From NCBI RefSeq assembly GCF_024397795.1, contig NZ_CP072983.1, forward strand, positions 186,001 through 250,000: 64,000 nt of DNA, read 5' to 3'. Below are positions 41,207-49,855 of the stretch, piece after piece. The notes beneath the pieces were generated by a model. That model did no database searches, was not told the origin of the DNA, and saw only the letters and a program-made list of their open reading frames with translations. The first letter of the stretch is position 1; each line of letters opens with the position of its first letter. The translations under genes were made by a program, and so were the position numbers. Origin of the DNA: Lactobacillus intestinalis (GTDB taxonomy: Bacteria > Bacillota > Bacilli > Lactobacillales > Lactobacillaceae).

Positions 41207-41298
41207 TTTGAATTTATCATAAAAGAAAGCTATCTGCGGTTTCTTTTTAGCCAAGTTTTGCTAAAATATAAGGTAGTTGTATTTTTACGGAGGAAACT

Positions 41299-42273
41299 AT
41301 GTCTTACAAAGACGATTTAATGATTTTTGCCCTTAATTCAAATGTTCCATTAGCTCAAAAAATAGCTGATCGTGTTGGTGTTCCACTTTCTAAATCAAGT
41401 GTAGAACGCTTTAGTGATGGTGAAATTCAAATTAATATTGACGATTCTGTTCGTGGTAAAGATGTTTATTTGATTCAATCTACTAGCGATCCTGTAAATG
41501 ATAATTTAATGGAATTGCTTATCATGATTGACGCTGTTCGTCGTGCCAGTGCTCGCAGCATCAACATTGTAATGCCTTACTATGGTTATGCACGTCAAGA
41601 TCGTAAAACTCGTGCACGTGAACCAATCACAGCTAAGCTTGTAGCTGATATGCTTCAAACTGCAGGTGCAGATCGTGTTCTTTCACTTGATTTGCATGCT
41701 CCACAAATTCAAGGATTCTTCGATATTCCTGTTGATAATTTAATGGGTGCCCCACTTCTTGCAGATTACTTCTTACGTAACAATTTAGAAGAAAATGCCG
41801 TTGTTGTTTCACCAGACCATGGTGGTGTTACCCGTGCAAGAAAGCTGGCTGAATTCTTAGGTACTAACATTGCTATTGTTGATAAACGTCGTCCTAAGGC
41901 TAACGTCGCTGAAGTTATGAATATTATTGGAGACGTTAAAGGAAAGCGTGCAATCATTATCGACGATATAATTGATACTGCCGGAACTATCACTTTAGCA
42001 GCTCAAGCTTTAATTGATGCTGGTGCTACTGAAGTTTATGCTTCTGCAACTCATGCTGTTTTATCAGGCCCAGCTATTGATAGATTGAATAACTCACCAA
42101 TCAAGAACTTGGTATTGACTGATTCAATCGATCAACCAGCTGAAAAGCAACTTGATAAGATGCTTTTAGTTTCTGTAGGACCACTTATGGGTGATGCAAT
42201 TAAGCTTATCCAAGAACATGAACCACTTAGTCCATTGTTCAATACTAGATACCAAGAAGAAAAGCGTAGATAG
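41299..42273 (+). CDS. prs: Ribose-phosphate pyrophosphokinase (PRPP synthetase)
   Basis: The 324-aa cytosolic enzyme makes PRPP from ribose-5-phosphate and ATP. Visible are the flexible [10 protein letters not shown] loop, the [20 protein letters not shown] signature, [11 protein letters not shown], and the PRPP-binding [19 protein letters not shown] is the ligand of PurR and the substrate of Xpt, both encoded here. Its usual neighbour glmU is 7.3 kb upstream. Confidence 0.97.
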   Translation: MSYKDDLMIFALNSNVPLAQKIADRVGVPLSKSSVERFSDGEIQINIDDSVRGKDVYLIQSTSDPVNDNLMELLIMIDAVRRASARSINIVMPYYGYARQDRKTRAREPITAKLVADMLQTAGADRVLSLDLHAPQIQGFFDIPVDNLMGAPLLADYFLRNNLEENAVVVSPDHGGVTRARKLAEFLGTNIAIVDKRRPKANVAEVMNIIGDVKGKRAIIIDDIIDTAGTITLAAQALIDAGATEVYASATHAVLSGPAIDRLNNSPIKNLVLTDSIDQPAEKQLDKMLLVSVGPLMGDAIKLIQEHEPLSPLFNTRYQEEKRR

Positions 42274-42285
42274 TAAACTTTTGAA

Positions 42286-42317
42286 TAATAAAAAGCTCCA
42301 GATTTCTGGAGCTTTTC
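42286..42317. terminator. Bidirectional Rho-independent terminator
   Basis: AAAAAGCTCCAGA and TCTGGAGCTTTT pair around a TT loop between the convergent prs and HD genes. Confidence 0.88.
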
Positions 42318-42323
42318 TTATCT

Positions 42324-43685
42324 TTATTTTTTGTGAGGACGACGCAAGTAATGAAGCGCACCATTTTTAATATAACGTTGGAATTGCTCATAAAGTGGAT
42401 CAAAAATTTGTGGTTCGTTACTTTGAGATAGCATAGTTTTTGGGAAGAAAAATCTCTCATCGCCTTGAAAAGTCCCATTTAAAGCCTTAACTAAAGGACT
42501 AAGTTGAGAAAGTTCAATTAAGCTGCCATCGTCTTGCATGATTTCAATTTGGCTATTAGCATTCTTACCTGTGGGTTTGTAAGCATCATATGGTTCATCA
42601 AAAGCTGAATTAGTATCAGTATAATAAGTAGGATCAAAGCCAGCTTGCTTAATTAAATCCTTTAATTTTGGTAAAAGTCCTTTAGTGTCTTCATCAATTC
42701 TGATACTAGCGAGAGGTTTTCTAAATAAATATCTGCTAGCAAGATCAGCCAAAATTGGATCAGAAGAATTGAGCCAGAGTGAAAAATTGGTTTCCATGAC
42801 ACCATCATCCAGCTTTAAATAATCATCTAAAGTCCAATTACCTTCTAAAAATTTGGCTAAACTTGGAGTGACTTGCAAAGTGCCAGTTTTGTAGACAACC
42901 TTGGCTCTTTGAAGCAAATGATGCAAAATCACTTCCATTGAGCGACCTACGCGGTGGAAGTAAACTTGTTGATACATTTGATAGCGCGAAACAATGTAAT
43001 CTTCAACTGCGTGCATTCCATTGTTGGTAAAGCAGATACCATCTTGATATGGACGGATCACTCGTAAAACTCGAGACAAGTCAAACTGACCATAATTTAC
43101 ACCAGTAAAGTAGGCATCTCTTTGTAAATAATCCATTCGATCCGCATCTGCTTGGCTGGAAATCATCTTCACTACTTGAGGGTTAGGGTAAGTTTTTGCA
43201 ATTACACTGGCTACCAATTCAGGAAAATTAGGTGAAACTTGTCGTAATGCCTGGTTGATCTCAGTATGAGGATCCGTAATGATTTGTTGGCCAATTTTTT
43301 CATGATTCGTCCCAAATAAGTGCTCAAAAGTATGTGAATATGGGCCGTGACCAATATCATGAAGTAAACCTGCACATTCAACCAAGAGGCGATTGCTATC
43401 ATCCCATAATCCATCGTCGGGTTCACGTGAAGGATAATTTTTACTAAAGATATTGCAAATACGTCTTGTTAATTCGTATACCCCTAAGTTATGCTCAAAT
43501 CTGGTATGAGTTGCCCCAGGAAAAACGTAGCTAATAGGCCCAAGTTGTTTAATCCGGCGCATTCTTTGGAACTCTTTTGATTGCAAAATGTCAAAAATTA
43601 CTTTATCTTCAATATGGATGTATCCGTGGACGGGGTCACGTAAAAGAACCTCATCTTTTAATTTTTCACTTTGAAAATTTAACAT
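42324..43685 (-). CDS. HD-domain phosphohydrolase (YwfO/dGTPase-like)
   Basis: The 453-aa protein starts with RDPVHGYIHIEDKVIFDILQ, then HTRFEHNLGVYELTRR and LLHDIGHGPYSHTFEH, giving the complete HD metal site (H-HD-D). This is the family of SamHD1-like dNTP triphosphohydrolases. GAGGAAT precedes the minus-strand ATG. It is divergent from the DUF1934 gene, as in several lactobacilli. Confidence 0.88.
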   Translation of the reverse strand: MLNFQSEKLKDEVLLRDPVHGYIHIEDKVIFDILQSKEFQRMRRIKQLGPISYVFPGATHTRFEHNLGVYELTRRICNIFSKNYPSREPDDGLWDDSNRLLVECAGLLHDIGHGPYSHTFEHLFGTNHEKIGQQIITDPHTEINQALRQVSPNFPELVASVIAKTYPNPQVVKMISSQADADRMDYLQRDAYFTGVNYGQFDLSRVLRVIRPYQDGICFTNNGMHAVEDYIVSRYQMYQQVYFHRVGRSMEVILHHLLQRAKVVYKTGTLQVTPSLAKFLEGNWTLDDYLKLDDGVMETNFSLWLNSSDPILADLASRYLFRKPLASIRIDEDTKGLLPKLKDLIKQAGFDPTYYTDTNSAFDEPYDAYKPTGKNANSQIEIMQDDGSLIELSQLSPLVKALNGTFQGDERFFFPKTMLSQSNEPQIFDPLYEQFQRYIKNGALHYLRRPHKK

Positions 43686-43789
43686 GATAATTCCTCAAAC
43701 TTAATTCTTATTATTTTGGAAAATATAATTTAGAATATACTTAACTAGATTATATCAAATGTATACAAATGAAGTAGGTGATTTTGCAT

Positions 43790-44191
43790 ATGGAAAAAGT
43801 AGAAATTCATTTAACAAGTAAAATTACACAAGAAGATGAAACGGCAACCTTTGAAAAAACGATGCCCGGTGAATTTAATGAAAAAGATGGTATAATGCGC
43901 TTATCCTATTTAGAGGATGGGCAAATTCCAATTAAGATTATGATTAAGAACAATGAGATGATTATGCGCCGAGGAGTTGATAGTCGCAATCATTCTTTAA
44001 TGAGGTTTACTCCTGGTGAAAAAGAAGATTGCCACTATCTTGTTGAAGGCCGACAAATGGATTTAACTAGCGTGACAAATTTACTAAAAGTGACTAAAAA
44101 TGGCGATGAGCACAAAGTTAGTGTTGAATATGACCTCTTTAGTGGTCTATACTTAATAGGTAACTATGCAGTCACGTTGATTTTTGCTTAA
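43790..44191 (+). CDS. DUF1934 (YwiB-like) calycin-fold protein
   Basis: The 133-aa cytosolic beta-barrel protein has alternating beta-strand sequence (MEKVEIHLTSKITQEDE, YDLFSGLYLIGNYAVTLIF). Family function is unknown. ATG at 43790 follows AGGTG at good distance; a GTG at 43778 overlaps that site. It lies just before rpoE, a conserved arrangement. Confidence 0.8.
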   Translation: MEKVEIHLTSKITQEDETATFEKTMPGEFNEKDGIMRLSYLEDGQIPIKIMIKNNEMIMRRGVDSRNHSLMRFTPGEKEDCHYLVEGRQMDLTSVTNLLKVTKNGDEHKVSVEYDLFSGLYLIGNYAVTLIFA

Positions 44192-44205
44192 ACGCTTAGT
44201 ACAAT
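44177..44205 (+). promoter_or_regulatory. Promoter of rpoE
   Basis: TTGATT (44177-44182) and TACAAT (44200-44205) are separated by 17 nt; the -35 lies in the last codons of the DUF1934 gene. Confidence 0.65.
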
Positions 44206-44238
44206 AGTAAGGATTGTAAAAAGAGAGGACGTACAACT

Positions 44239-44793
44239 GTGGGATTAGACCAATTTAAAGATAAAAATCGTGATGAATTGTCAATGATCGAAGTTGCTCG
44301 TGCAATTTTGGAAGATAACGGCAAGAGAATGGCTTTTGCAGACATTGTGAATGCTGTTCAAAAGTACTTGAACAAGAGTGATGAAGAAATTCGTGAACGC
44401 TTGCCACAATTTTATACTGATATGAATACTGATGGTGAATTTATCTCCATGGGTGAAAATGTTTGGGCCCTTCGTTCATGGTTCCCATATGAATCAGTTG
44501 ACGAAGAAGTTAACCACCCAGAAGATGAAGAAGAAGATTCAGCAAGAAAGCACCACAAGAAGGTTAACGCATTCTTGGCAAGTGCTACGGGTAGTGATGA
44601 CATCATTGACTACGATAATGATGACCCAGAAGATGAAGATCTTGATGCTACTGAAGATGATGGCGAAGATTATGACGCTGCTGATGATTCAGAATTTGAT
44701 GAAGATAATGATGATGATGATGACGTTTTACCAGACGGTATTGAAGGTCAATTATCACAATTAAATGACGATGATGACGACGAAGATAATTAA
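44239..44793 (+). CDS. rpoE: RNA polymerase delta subunit
   Basis: The 184-aa Gram-positive RNAP subunit has an HTH/HARE-HTH N-terminal domain at about residues 1-90 (SMIEVARAILEDNGKRMAFADI) and a disordered, very acidic Asp/Glu tail from about residue 115 to the end. Delta increases recycling and initiating-NTP sensitivity. That is relevant here because the next gene, pyrG, has a start-site-dependent leader. The start is GTG with GAGAGGAC upstream. Confidence 0.94.
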   Translation: MGLDQFKDKNRDELSMIEVARAILEDNGKRMAFADIVNAVQKYLNKSDEEIRERLPQFYTDMNTDGEFISMGENVWALRSWFPYESVDEEVNHPEDEEEDSARKHHKKVNAFLASATGSDDIIDYDNDDPEDEDLDATEDDGEDYDAADDSEFDEDNDDDDDVLPDGIEGQLSQLNDDDDDEDN

Positions 44794-44798
44794 TTTGC

Positions 44799-44877
44799 TT
44801 GACTTAAGAGTCAAAAGCGGATAATATCTTTCTTGGGCACCCTGTGTGTATTAGCTCCCCTGAGGGAGCTTTTTTTA
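44799..44877 (+). promoter_or_regulatory. pyrG promoter and GGGC-initiated CTP-sensing attenuator
   Basis: TTGACT (44799-44804), a 17-nt gap and TAATAT (44822-44827) place the start 7 nt later at GGGC (44835-44838). A terminator AGCTCCC-CTGA-GGGAGCT plus T run lies at 44853-44877. This matches the known Gram-positive pyrG mechanism. When CTP is scarce, polymerase stutters at GGG and adds extra G residues, which pair with the C-rich arm (CTCCCC) and block the terminator. It is assigned by pattern; not tested. Confidence 0.8.
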
Positions 44878-44914
44878 TTTTTATAATGAGTTAAAAGAAA
44901 AAGGAGTTTGGCTA

Positions 44915-46534
44915 ATGACAAAATACATCTTCGTTACTGGCGGTGTCGTATCTTCACTTGGTAAAGGTATTTCTGCATCAAGTTTGGGTCGCTTGCTTAA
45001 AAACCGCGGATTGAAAGTTACTATGCAAAAATTTGATCCCTACATTAACATTGACCCAGGTACAATGAATCCATACCAACACGGTGAAGTTTATGTAACC
45101 GATGACGGTACTGAAGCAGACCTCGATTTGGGACACTATGAGAGAATCGTAGATGTAAGAACCAGCAAGTATTCTAACGTTACAACTGGTAAAATTTACA
45201 AAGAAGTCCTTGAAAAAGAACGTCGTGGGGACTACCATGGTGCAACTGTTCAAGTAATTCCACATATCACTGATATGATTAAGAAGAAGATCATGCGTGC
45301 TGCACTCACTACTGATTCAGATGTAATTATTTCTGAAATTGGTGGTACTGTTGGTGATATCGAATCAACTCCATTCATGGAAGCAATTCGTCAAATGAGA
45401 CGTGAAGTTGGTGAAGACAATGTAATGTACATCCACTGTACTTTGGTACCATACCTTCACGCTGCCCATGAAATGAAGACTAAGCCAACTCAACATTCAG
45501 TAGCAGAACTTCGTAGTATTGGTATTCAACCAAATATGCTTGTTTTACGTGCTGAAAAGCCAATTAACCAAGAATTAAAGGACAAGATTTCTACCTTTAC
45601 TGATGTGCCTGTAGATAGAATTATTGAATCAATCGATGCACCTTCACTATTTGACTTGCCACTTGCTTTCCAAGCTCAAGGTATGGATCAAAAGGTTTGC
45701 GACTTCCTTCACCTTGAAAGTCCAAAGAAAGAAGCCGATATGGAAGCTTGGAAGAAGCTTGATGAACGTGCTAAGACCTTGAAACACACTACAAAGATCA
45801 CTTTAGTTGGTAAGTATGTAGAACTTGAAGATGCCTACATTTCAGTTACTGATGCTCTTCAACATGCTGGTTACCTTTACAATACTAAGATTGAAGTAGA
45901 TAAGGTACAAGCAGAAGATGTAACTGAAGACAACATTGCTGAAATCATGAAGGATTCAGATGGTTTGATCGTTCCTGGTGGTTTTGGTACTCGTGGTCTT
46001 GAAGGCATGATTACTGCTATTAAGTACGCAAGAGAAAATGATATTCCATTCTTGGGTATTTGCTTAGGAATGCAAATGGCCAGTGTTGAATTTGCTCGTA
46101 ATGTTCTTAACCTTAAAGATGCAAACTCAGCTGAAGCAGATCCTGATACTAAGAACAACATTATTGATATTATGGCTGACAAGCGTGATGAAGAAAATAT
46201 TGGTGGTACTCTTCGTTTAGGTCTTTACCCAGCAAGTCTTAAGAAGGGAACTAAGACTCGTGCAGCTTACGATGATCAAGATGTTATCCAAGAAAGACAC
46301 CGTCACCGTTACGAATTTAACAATGAATATCGTGAAGCATTTGAAAAAGCTGGTATGGTATTCAGTGGAGTTTCACCTGATAACCACTTAGTAGAAATTA
46401 TCGAAATTCCAGATAAGAAATTCTTTATCGCTGCTCAATATCACCCAGAATTTTTGAGTCGTCCACAAAGACCTGAAGGATTATTTAAATCATTCATTGG
46501 TGCAGCTAGCGGATTACCTGCCCAAGAATTCTAG
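44915..46534 (+). CDS. pyrG: CTP synthase
   Basis: The 539-aa enzyme makes CTP from UTP, ATP and glutamine. The synthetase domain begins [18 protein letters not shown]. The class I glutaminase domain has the oxyanion loop VPGGFGTRG, nucleophile GICLGMQ and QYHPEF. AAAAGGAG precedes the start. Expression is controlled by the GGGC leader. Confidence 0.97.
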   Translation: MTKYIFVTGGVVSSLGKGISASSLGRLLKNRGLKVTMQKFDPYINIDPGTMNPYQHGEVYVTDDGTEADLDLGHYERIVDVRTSKYSNVTTGKIYKEVLEKERRGDYHGATVQVIPHITDMIKKKIMRAALTTDSDVIISEIGGTVGDIESTPFMEAIRQMRREVGEDNVMYIHCTLVPYLHAAHEMKTKPTQHSVAELRSIGIQPNMLVLRAEKPINQELKDKISTFTDVPVDRIIESIDAPSLFDLPLAFQAQGMDQKVCDFLHLESPKKEADMEAWKKLDERAKTLKHTTKITLVGKYVELEDAYISVTDALQHAGYLYNTKIEVDKVQAEDVTEDNIAEIMKDSDGLIVPGGFGTRGLEGMITAIKYARENDIPFLGICLGMQMASVEFARNVLNLKDANSAEADPDTKNNIIDIMADKRDEENIGGTLRLGLYPASLKKGTKTRAAYDDQDVIQERHRHRYEFNNEYREAFEKAGMVFSGVSPDNHLVEIIEIPDKKFFIAAQYHPEFLSRPQRPEGLFKSFIGAASGLPAQEF

Positions 46535-46560
46535 TTGGATTATACAAAAAGCTGAAAAAT

Positions 46561-46593
46561 AAGAGGATTGGCGAGCTGATCCTCTTGTTTTTT
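46561..46593 (+). terminator. Rho-independent terminator of pyrG
   Basis: AAGAGGAT pairs with ATCCTCTT around TGGCGAGCTG, followed by T. Confidence 0.88.
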
Positions 46594-46654
46594 TCCTCAA
46601 TTTCTTATAACATTATTATGATTATTGAAAGTAGAAAAGGATTTGTTTTCGCCA

Positions 46655-47956
46655 ATGAAGCAGATGATAATTCATGGTGGAAAGCCCCTGCAGGGCGATG
46701 TCTGGATTGGTGGCGCAAAGAACTCCACTGTTGCGCTTATTCCAGCATCAATATTATCGAGAACAACAGTAATCTTGGAGGGCGTCCCAAGAATTGCTGA
46801 TGTGGATAACTTAATGGACTTGTTGAACGAGATGGATGTACATTGTGATTTTCATGAAACTACTTTGCGCATTGATCCACAAGACATTAAGATGAGCCCA
46901 TTGCCCGCTGGCAAGATTAAGAGTTTACGTGCATCATATTATTTTATGGGGGCACTTCTTGGCCGGTTTGGTAAAGCAATTGTAGGTTTTCCAGGTGGTG
47001 ACGATATTGGCCCTCGTCCCATCGATCAACATATTAAGGGCTTTGAAGCCTTGGGCGCAAGTGTAAAAAATGAAAATGATCAAATTATAATAACTGCTCC
47101 TGAAGATGGACTTCACGGTGCTAAGATTCATCTTAAGATGCCTTCAGTTGGTGCAACCATGAATATTATCATGGCTAGTGTCACTGCTAAGGGACAAACT
47201 ATTATTGAAAATGCTGCTAAGGAACCAGAAATTATTGATTTAGCAACGTTTTTGAATAATATGGGAGCAACTATTCGTGGTGCTGGTACTGATTCAATTA
47301 GAATCGAAGGCGTTGAACGATTAGAAGCACAAATTCCTCATACAATCATTCCTGATCGAATTGAAGCTGGAACCTATGTAGCTCTGGCTGCTTGTATTGG
47401 AAATGGAATCAGAATTCACAATATCATTGAAGAACACCTTGATTCTTATCTAGCTAAAGTAGAAGAGATGGGTGTGGTCATTGATGCGGATGAAGATTCT
47501 TTGTATGTTTATCCGGCTGGAGATTTGAAGATGGTTCAGGTTAAGACCGATGTTTACCCTGGATTTGCGACAGATTTGCAGCAACCAATTACACCGCTTT
47601 TGCTTACAGCAAAGACCGGTGAAGGGGTAGTAATTGATAATATCTATCCTAAGCGAATTGGTCATATTGCTGAGCTCCAAAAGATGGGTGCAAATATTAA
47701 AGCCGAAGATAACATTATTTTGGCACATCCAACTAAGGAACTTCATGGAGCAGAAGTTACTGCTGGAGAAATTCGCGCAGGTGCTTGTTTAATGATTGCT
47801 GGATTGATGGCAGATGGCACAACCGTTATTGATAAGGCTGGCAACATCTTGCGTGGTTATGATCGAATTCAAGAAAAGCTCCGTCAACTTGGTGCGGATG
47901 TAAAAATTGTAGACGATCCAGAAGTTCCAGGGATTATGGATGATGTCGCAAACTAA
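46655..47956 (+). CDS. murA: UDP-N-acetylglucosamine 1-carboxyvinyltransferase with Asp in place of the active-site Cys
   Basis: This enzyme carries out the first committed step of peptidoglycan synthesis: enolpyruvyl transfer from PEP to UDP-GlcNAc. The 433-aa protein has GGAKNSTVALIPA (Lys) and the loop PGGDDIGPRPID, where Asp116 (codon 47000-47002) replaces the Cys of the usual PGGCTIGARP. This change is known to make MurA insensitive to fosfomycin. The start is uncertain: ATG 46655 gives the family N-terminus, but AAAAGG lies 14 nt away; an in-frame TTG at 46643 is too close to it. Confidence 0.95.
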   Translation: MKQMIIHGGKPLQGDVWIGGAKNSTVALIPASILSRTTVILEGVPRIADVDNLMDLLNEMDVHCDFHETTLRIDPQDIKMSPLPAGKIKSLRASYYFMGALLGRFGKAIVGFPGGDDIGPRPIDQHIKGFEALGASVKNENDQIIITAPEDGLHGAKIHLKMPSVGATMNIIMASVTAKGQTIIENAAKEPEIIDLATFLNNMGATIRGAGTDSIRIEGVERLEAQIPHTIIPDRIEAGTYVALAACIGNGIRIHNIIEEHLDSYLAKVEEMGVVIDADEDSLYVYPAGDLKMVQVKTDVYPGFATDLQQPITPLLLTAKTGEGVVIDNIYPKRIGHIAELQKMGANIKAEDNIILAHPTKELHGAEVTAGEIRAGACLMIAGLMADGTTVIDKAGNILRGYDRIQEKLRQLGADVKIVDDPEVPGIMDDVAN

Positions 47957-47958
47957 TA

Positions 47959-47991
47959 AGCAGAATGGCAGAATTGCTGTTCTGCTTTTTT
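47959..47991 (+). terminator. Rho-independent terminator of murA
   Basis: AGCAGAA pairs with TTCTGCT, with inner GGCA/TGCT pairing, followed by a T run. Confidence 0.8.
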
Positions 47992-48088
47992 GTTTTTGGG
48001 CGAATATTGGTTAAATTTAGTGTGTCACTGTTTATAAAATGAACTAAAATATATTTGAATAATTTGGAAAGAAAAGAGAAATATAAAA

Positions 48089-48772
48089 ATGAAGTCTTTA
48101 AGTAAAAAGGCATTATTGTTAACTGCTGTTGTTGGAACAGGATTTTTGTTTGGATCAAATCAAGTACACGTTCATGCCGCTACAGCTAAAACTGAAACTA
48201 CTGCAAAAGTTAAGAAGTTAACTCCAGTTATGAAGAATCAACCTCAATTAACTAAGCAAGGATACGTTTTGCGCGCTACAAGTAACACAGCTTCTAAGAT
48301 TTTTGTAGGGAAGGCAAATTACAACCGTGCCTTGAAGCTAGCCAGCCAAGACAAATTCTTGAAAAAAGGTAAGACTGTTAGTTACAAGAAATTGAAGAAC
48401 GTCAAGTTCAGAGTAGAGAAGGAACTTGATGTAGTTGATCACCCAGCTGGCGCTCCAATTTACTTATTGGCTTCAAAAGATAAGAAGTACAGTTTCTGGA
48501 CCACTCCCGCCGGAATGGAATACTACTACTTACACGACAAGACTCTCCAACCAGTTCTTAAACCATTGAAGAAAATCGCTGACCGCAAGAACACTAGCCT
48601 TAAAAATGCTCAAAACAAGCGCGATTTTGCTCAAGCCATGAAAGCTGCTAAAAAGTTACCAAGCAGTTTAAGAGCTCAAGTGATGATTTCGTTGAAACAA
48701 TCTCAAAAAGATGGCAAAGTTGACATGATTGACGAAAATGGTAATAACTTAATGCTTGCCGGAATTGAATGA
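48089..48772 (+). CDS. Secreted lysine-rich protein of unknown function, tandem copy 1
   Basis: The 227-aa protein has a signal peptide (KKALLLTAVVGTGFLFGSNQ, cleavage after VHA near residue 30). The mature part is basic and has a central beta-rich block (FRVEKELDVVDHPAGAPIYL, KKYSFWTTPAGMEYYYLHDK) and a C-terminal helical, lysine-rich block (NKRDFAQAMKAAKKLPSSLR). I do not recognise the family. AAAGAAAAGAGA precedes the ATG. The neighbour at 48798 shares its leader and most of its layout. Confidence 0.75.
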   Translation: MKSLSKKALLLTAVVGTGFLFGSNQVHVHAATAKTETTAKVKKLTPVMKNQPQLTKQGYVLRATSNTASKIFVGKANYNRALKLASQDKFLKKGKTVSYKKLKNVKFRVEKELDVVDHPAGAPIYLLASKDKKYSFWTTPAGMEYYYLHDKTLQPVLKPLKKIADRKNTSLKNAQNKRDFAQAMKAAKKLPSSLRAQVMISLKQSQKDGKVDMIDENGNNLMLAGIE

Positions 48773-48797
48773 GTTTGAAAGAAAAGAGAACTATAAA

Positions 48798-49451
48798 ATG
48801 AAGTCTTTACGTAAAAGTGCATTATTGTTAACTGCTGTTGTTGGTACTGGTTTTTTGTTTGGAACAAACCATGTGCAAGCTGCTACTAAGGCACATGTAA
48901 CCACCGTTTCCAAGAAGAGTTCAAGCTCAATCAAGAATACTCCTTTAACCAAGAAGGGTTATATTCTTCGCGTTCTTGATAATAAAGAAGCATCCCCCAT
49001 TTACATTGGTAAGGCCAATTACAATCGTTTAGTTAAAAACGCAACACTACTTAAAAATGCTAAAACCATTAGCCCTAAGAAAGTTCAAAACATTAAGTTT
49101 AGAGTGGAAAAGGTATTAGATGTAAGTAAGCGCGTTGCCGGGGCTCCCGCATACTTAGTCGTTTCAAAAGATAAGAAATATAGTACTTGGACCACGCAAT
49201 CTGGTTTGCAATATTATTATCTCAACGACAAGTCAATGAGAAGTGTAACTAAGCCTTTGAAGAGAATTGCCAATAGACAAGATCGCGATTTGAAGAAAGC
49301 TAACAATAAGCGTGACTTCAATCAAGCAATGAAGGCTGCTAAGAAACTTAAGGGTTCACAGAGAAGCTTGGTTGTAAGTTCATTGAAGAAATTGCAAAAA
49401 GACGGCATGAATGACGAAGGTGTCAATTTGTTACTCTTTGGTTTGCAATAA
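48798..49451 (+). CDS. Secreted lysine-rich protein of unknown function, tandem copy 2
   Basis: The 217-aa paralogue of the preceding gene has an almost identical signal peptide (LLLTAVVGTGFLFG) and the same landmarks: FRVEKVLDV, GAPAYLVVSKDKKYSTWTT, YYYLNDKS, NKRDFNQAMKAAKKL. The C-terminus is shorter. The 25 bp before the ATG are nearly the same as in copy 1, so each has its own ribosome site. Just after its stop, AATGCTTGCTGGAATTG repeats the 3' end of copy 1. Function is unknown; probably extracellular. Confidence 0.75.
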   Translation: MKSLRKSALLLTAVVGTGFLFGTNHVQAATKAHVTTVSKKSSSSIKNTPLTKKGYILRVLDNKEASPIYIGKANYNRLVKNATLLKNAKTISPKKVQNIKFRVEKVLDVSKRVAGAPAYLVVSKDKKYSTWTTQSGLQYYYLNDKSMRSVTKPLKRIANRQDRDLKKANNKRDFNQAMKAAKKLKGSQRSLVVSSLKKLQKDGMNDEGVNLLLFGLQ

Positions 49452-49501
49452 AGTAATGCTTGCTGGAATTGGCCTAATTGGAAAATAATTATGAGGCTTT
49501 T

Positions 49502-49789
49502 ATGTTTGGAAGAAAAAAGCAGGCAAGAATACAAAAGCAGCTACTTAATCAAATTGATGAAATTTTGAGGGATCCTAATATCAAGGATGTTGAACGTAAA
49601 TCGCTAAAGCGCGTAAAAACCAGATTGGAAAAGGGAGAGTATTTATAAAGAGTCCTGAATGATTTTTTAGCTGATGTTAAAAGCTTAGCACTTAAATCTC
49701 AGCTTACACCTAGTGTTAGTCAGTTTTATTTAAGCATCATTAATGATACTTACGAAAATAGTGGGTGGAGTGGCATAAGATTTATGTAG
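49502..49789 (+). pseudogene. Bacteriocin immunity protein (EntA_Immun-like) interrupted by an in-frame TAA
   Basis: ATG at 49502, preceded by GAGG, opens 48 codons (QLLNQIDEILRDPNIKDVER, VKTRLEKGEYL) and meets TAA at 49646-49648. The same frame then continues for 46 codons (RVLNDFLADVKSLALKSQL, TPSVSQFYLSII) to TAG 49787-49789. Together the 95 residues follow the four-helix enterocin-A-type immunity pattern: LLN, then ER-x-x-L, LEKGEY, LA-L, and LTPSVSQFY. One nonsense change explains the break. A shortened product of 48 aa may still be made. No bacteriocin precursor with a double-Gly leader is seen nearby. Confidence 0.68.
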
Positions 49790-49795
49790 CGCAGA

Positions 49796-49836
49796 GAAAA
49801 AACCACATGACATCAATTTTGTCATGTGGTTTTTCA
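49796..49836. terminator. Bidirectional Rho-independent terminator
   Basis: AAAACCACATGACA and TGTCATGTGGTTTT pair around a short T/A loop, with A and T runs outside. Confidence 0.88.
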
Positions 49837-49855
49837 TATCTAAAATATTATTGAA

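Noticed and set aside
44432..44764. 110-codon Met-rich frame within rpoE
   Set aside because: Out-of-frame reading of the Asp/Glu tail codons.
46585..46800. 71-codon frame overlapping the start of murA
   Set aside because: No ribosome site or family; it overlaps the murA N-terminus in another frame.
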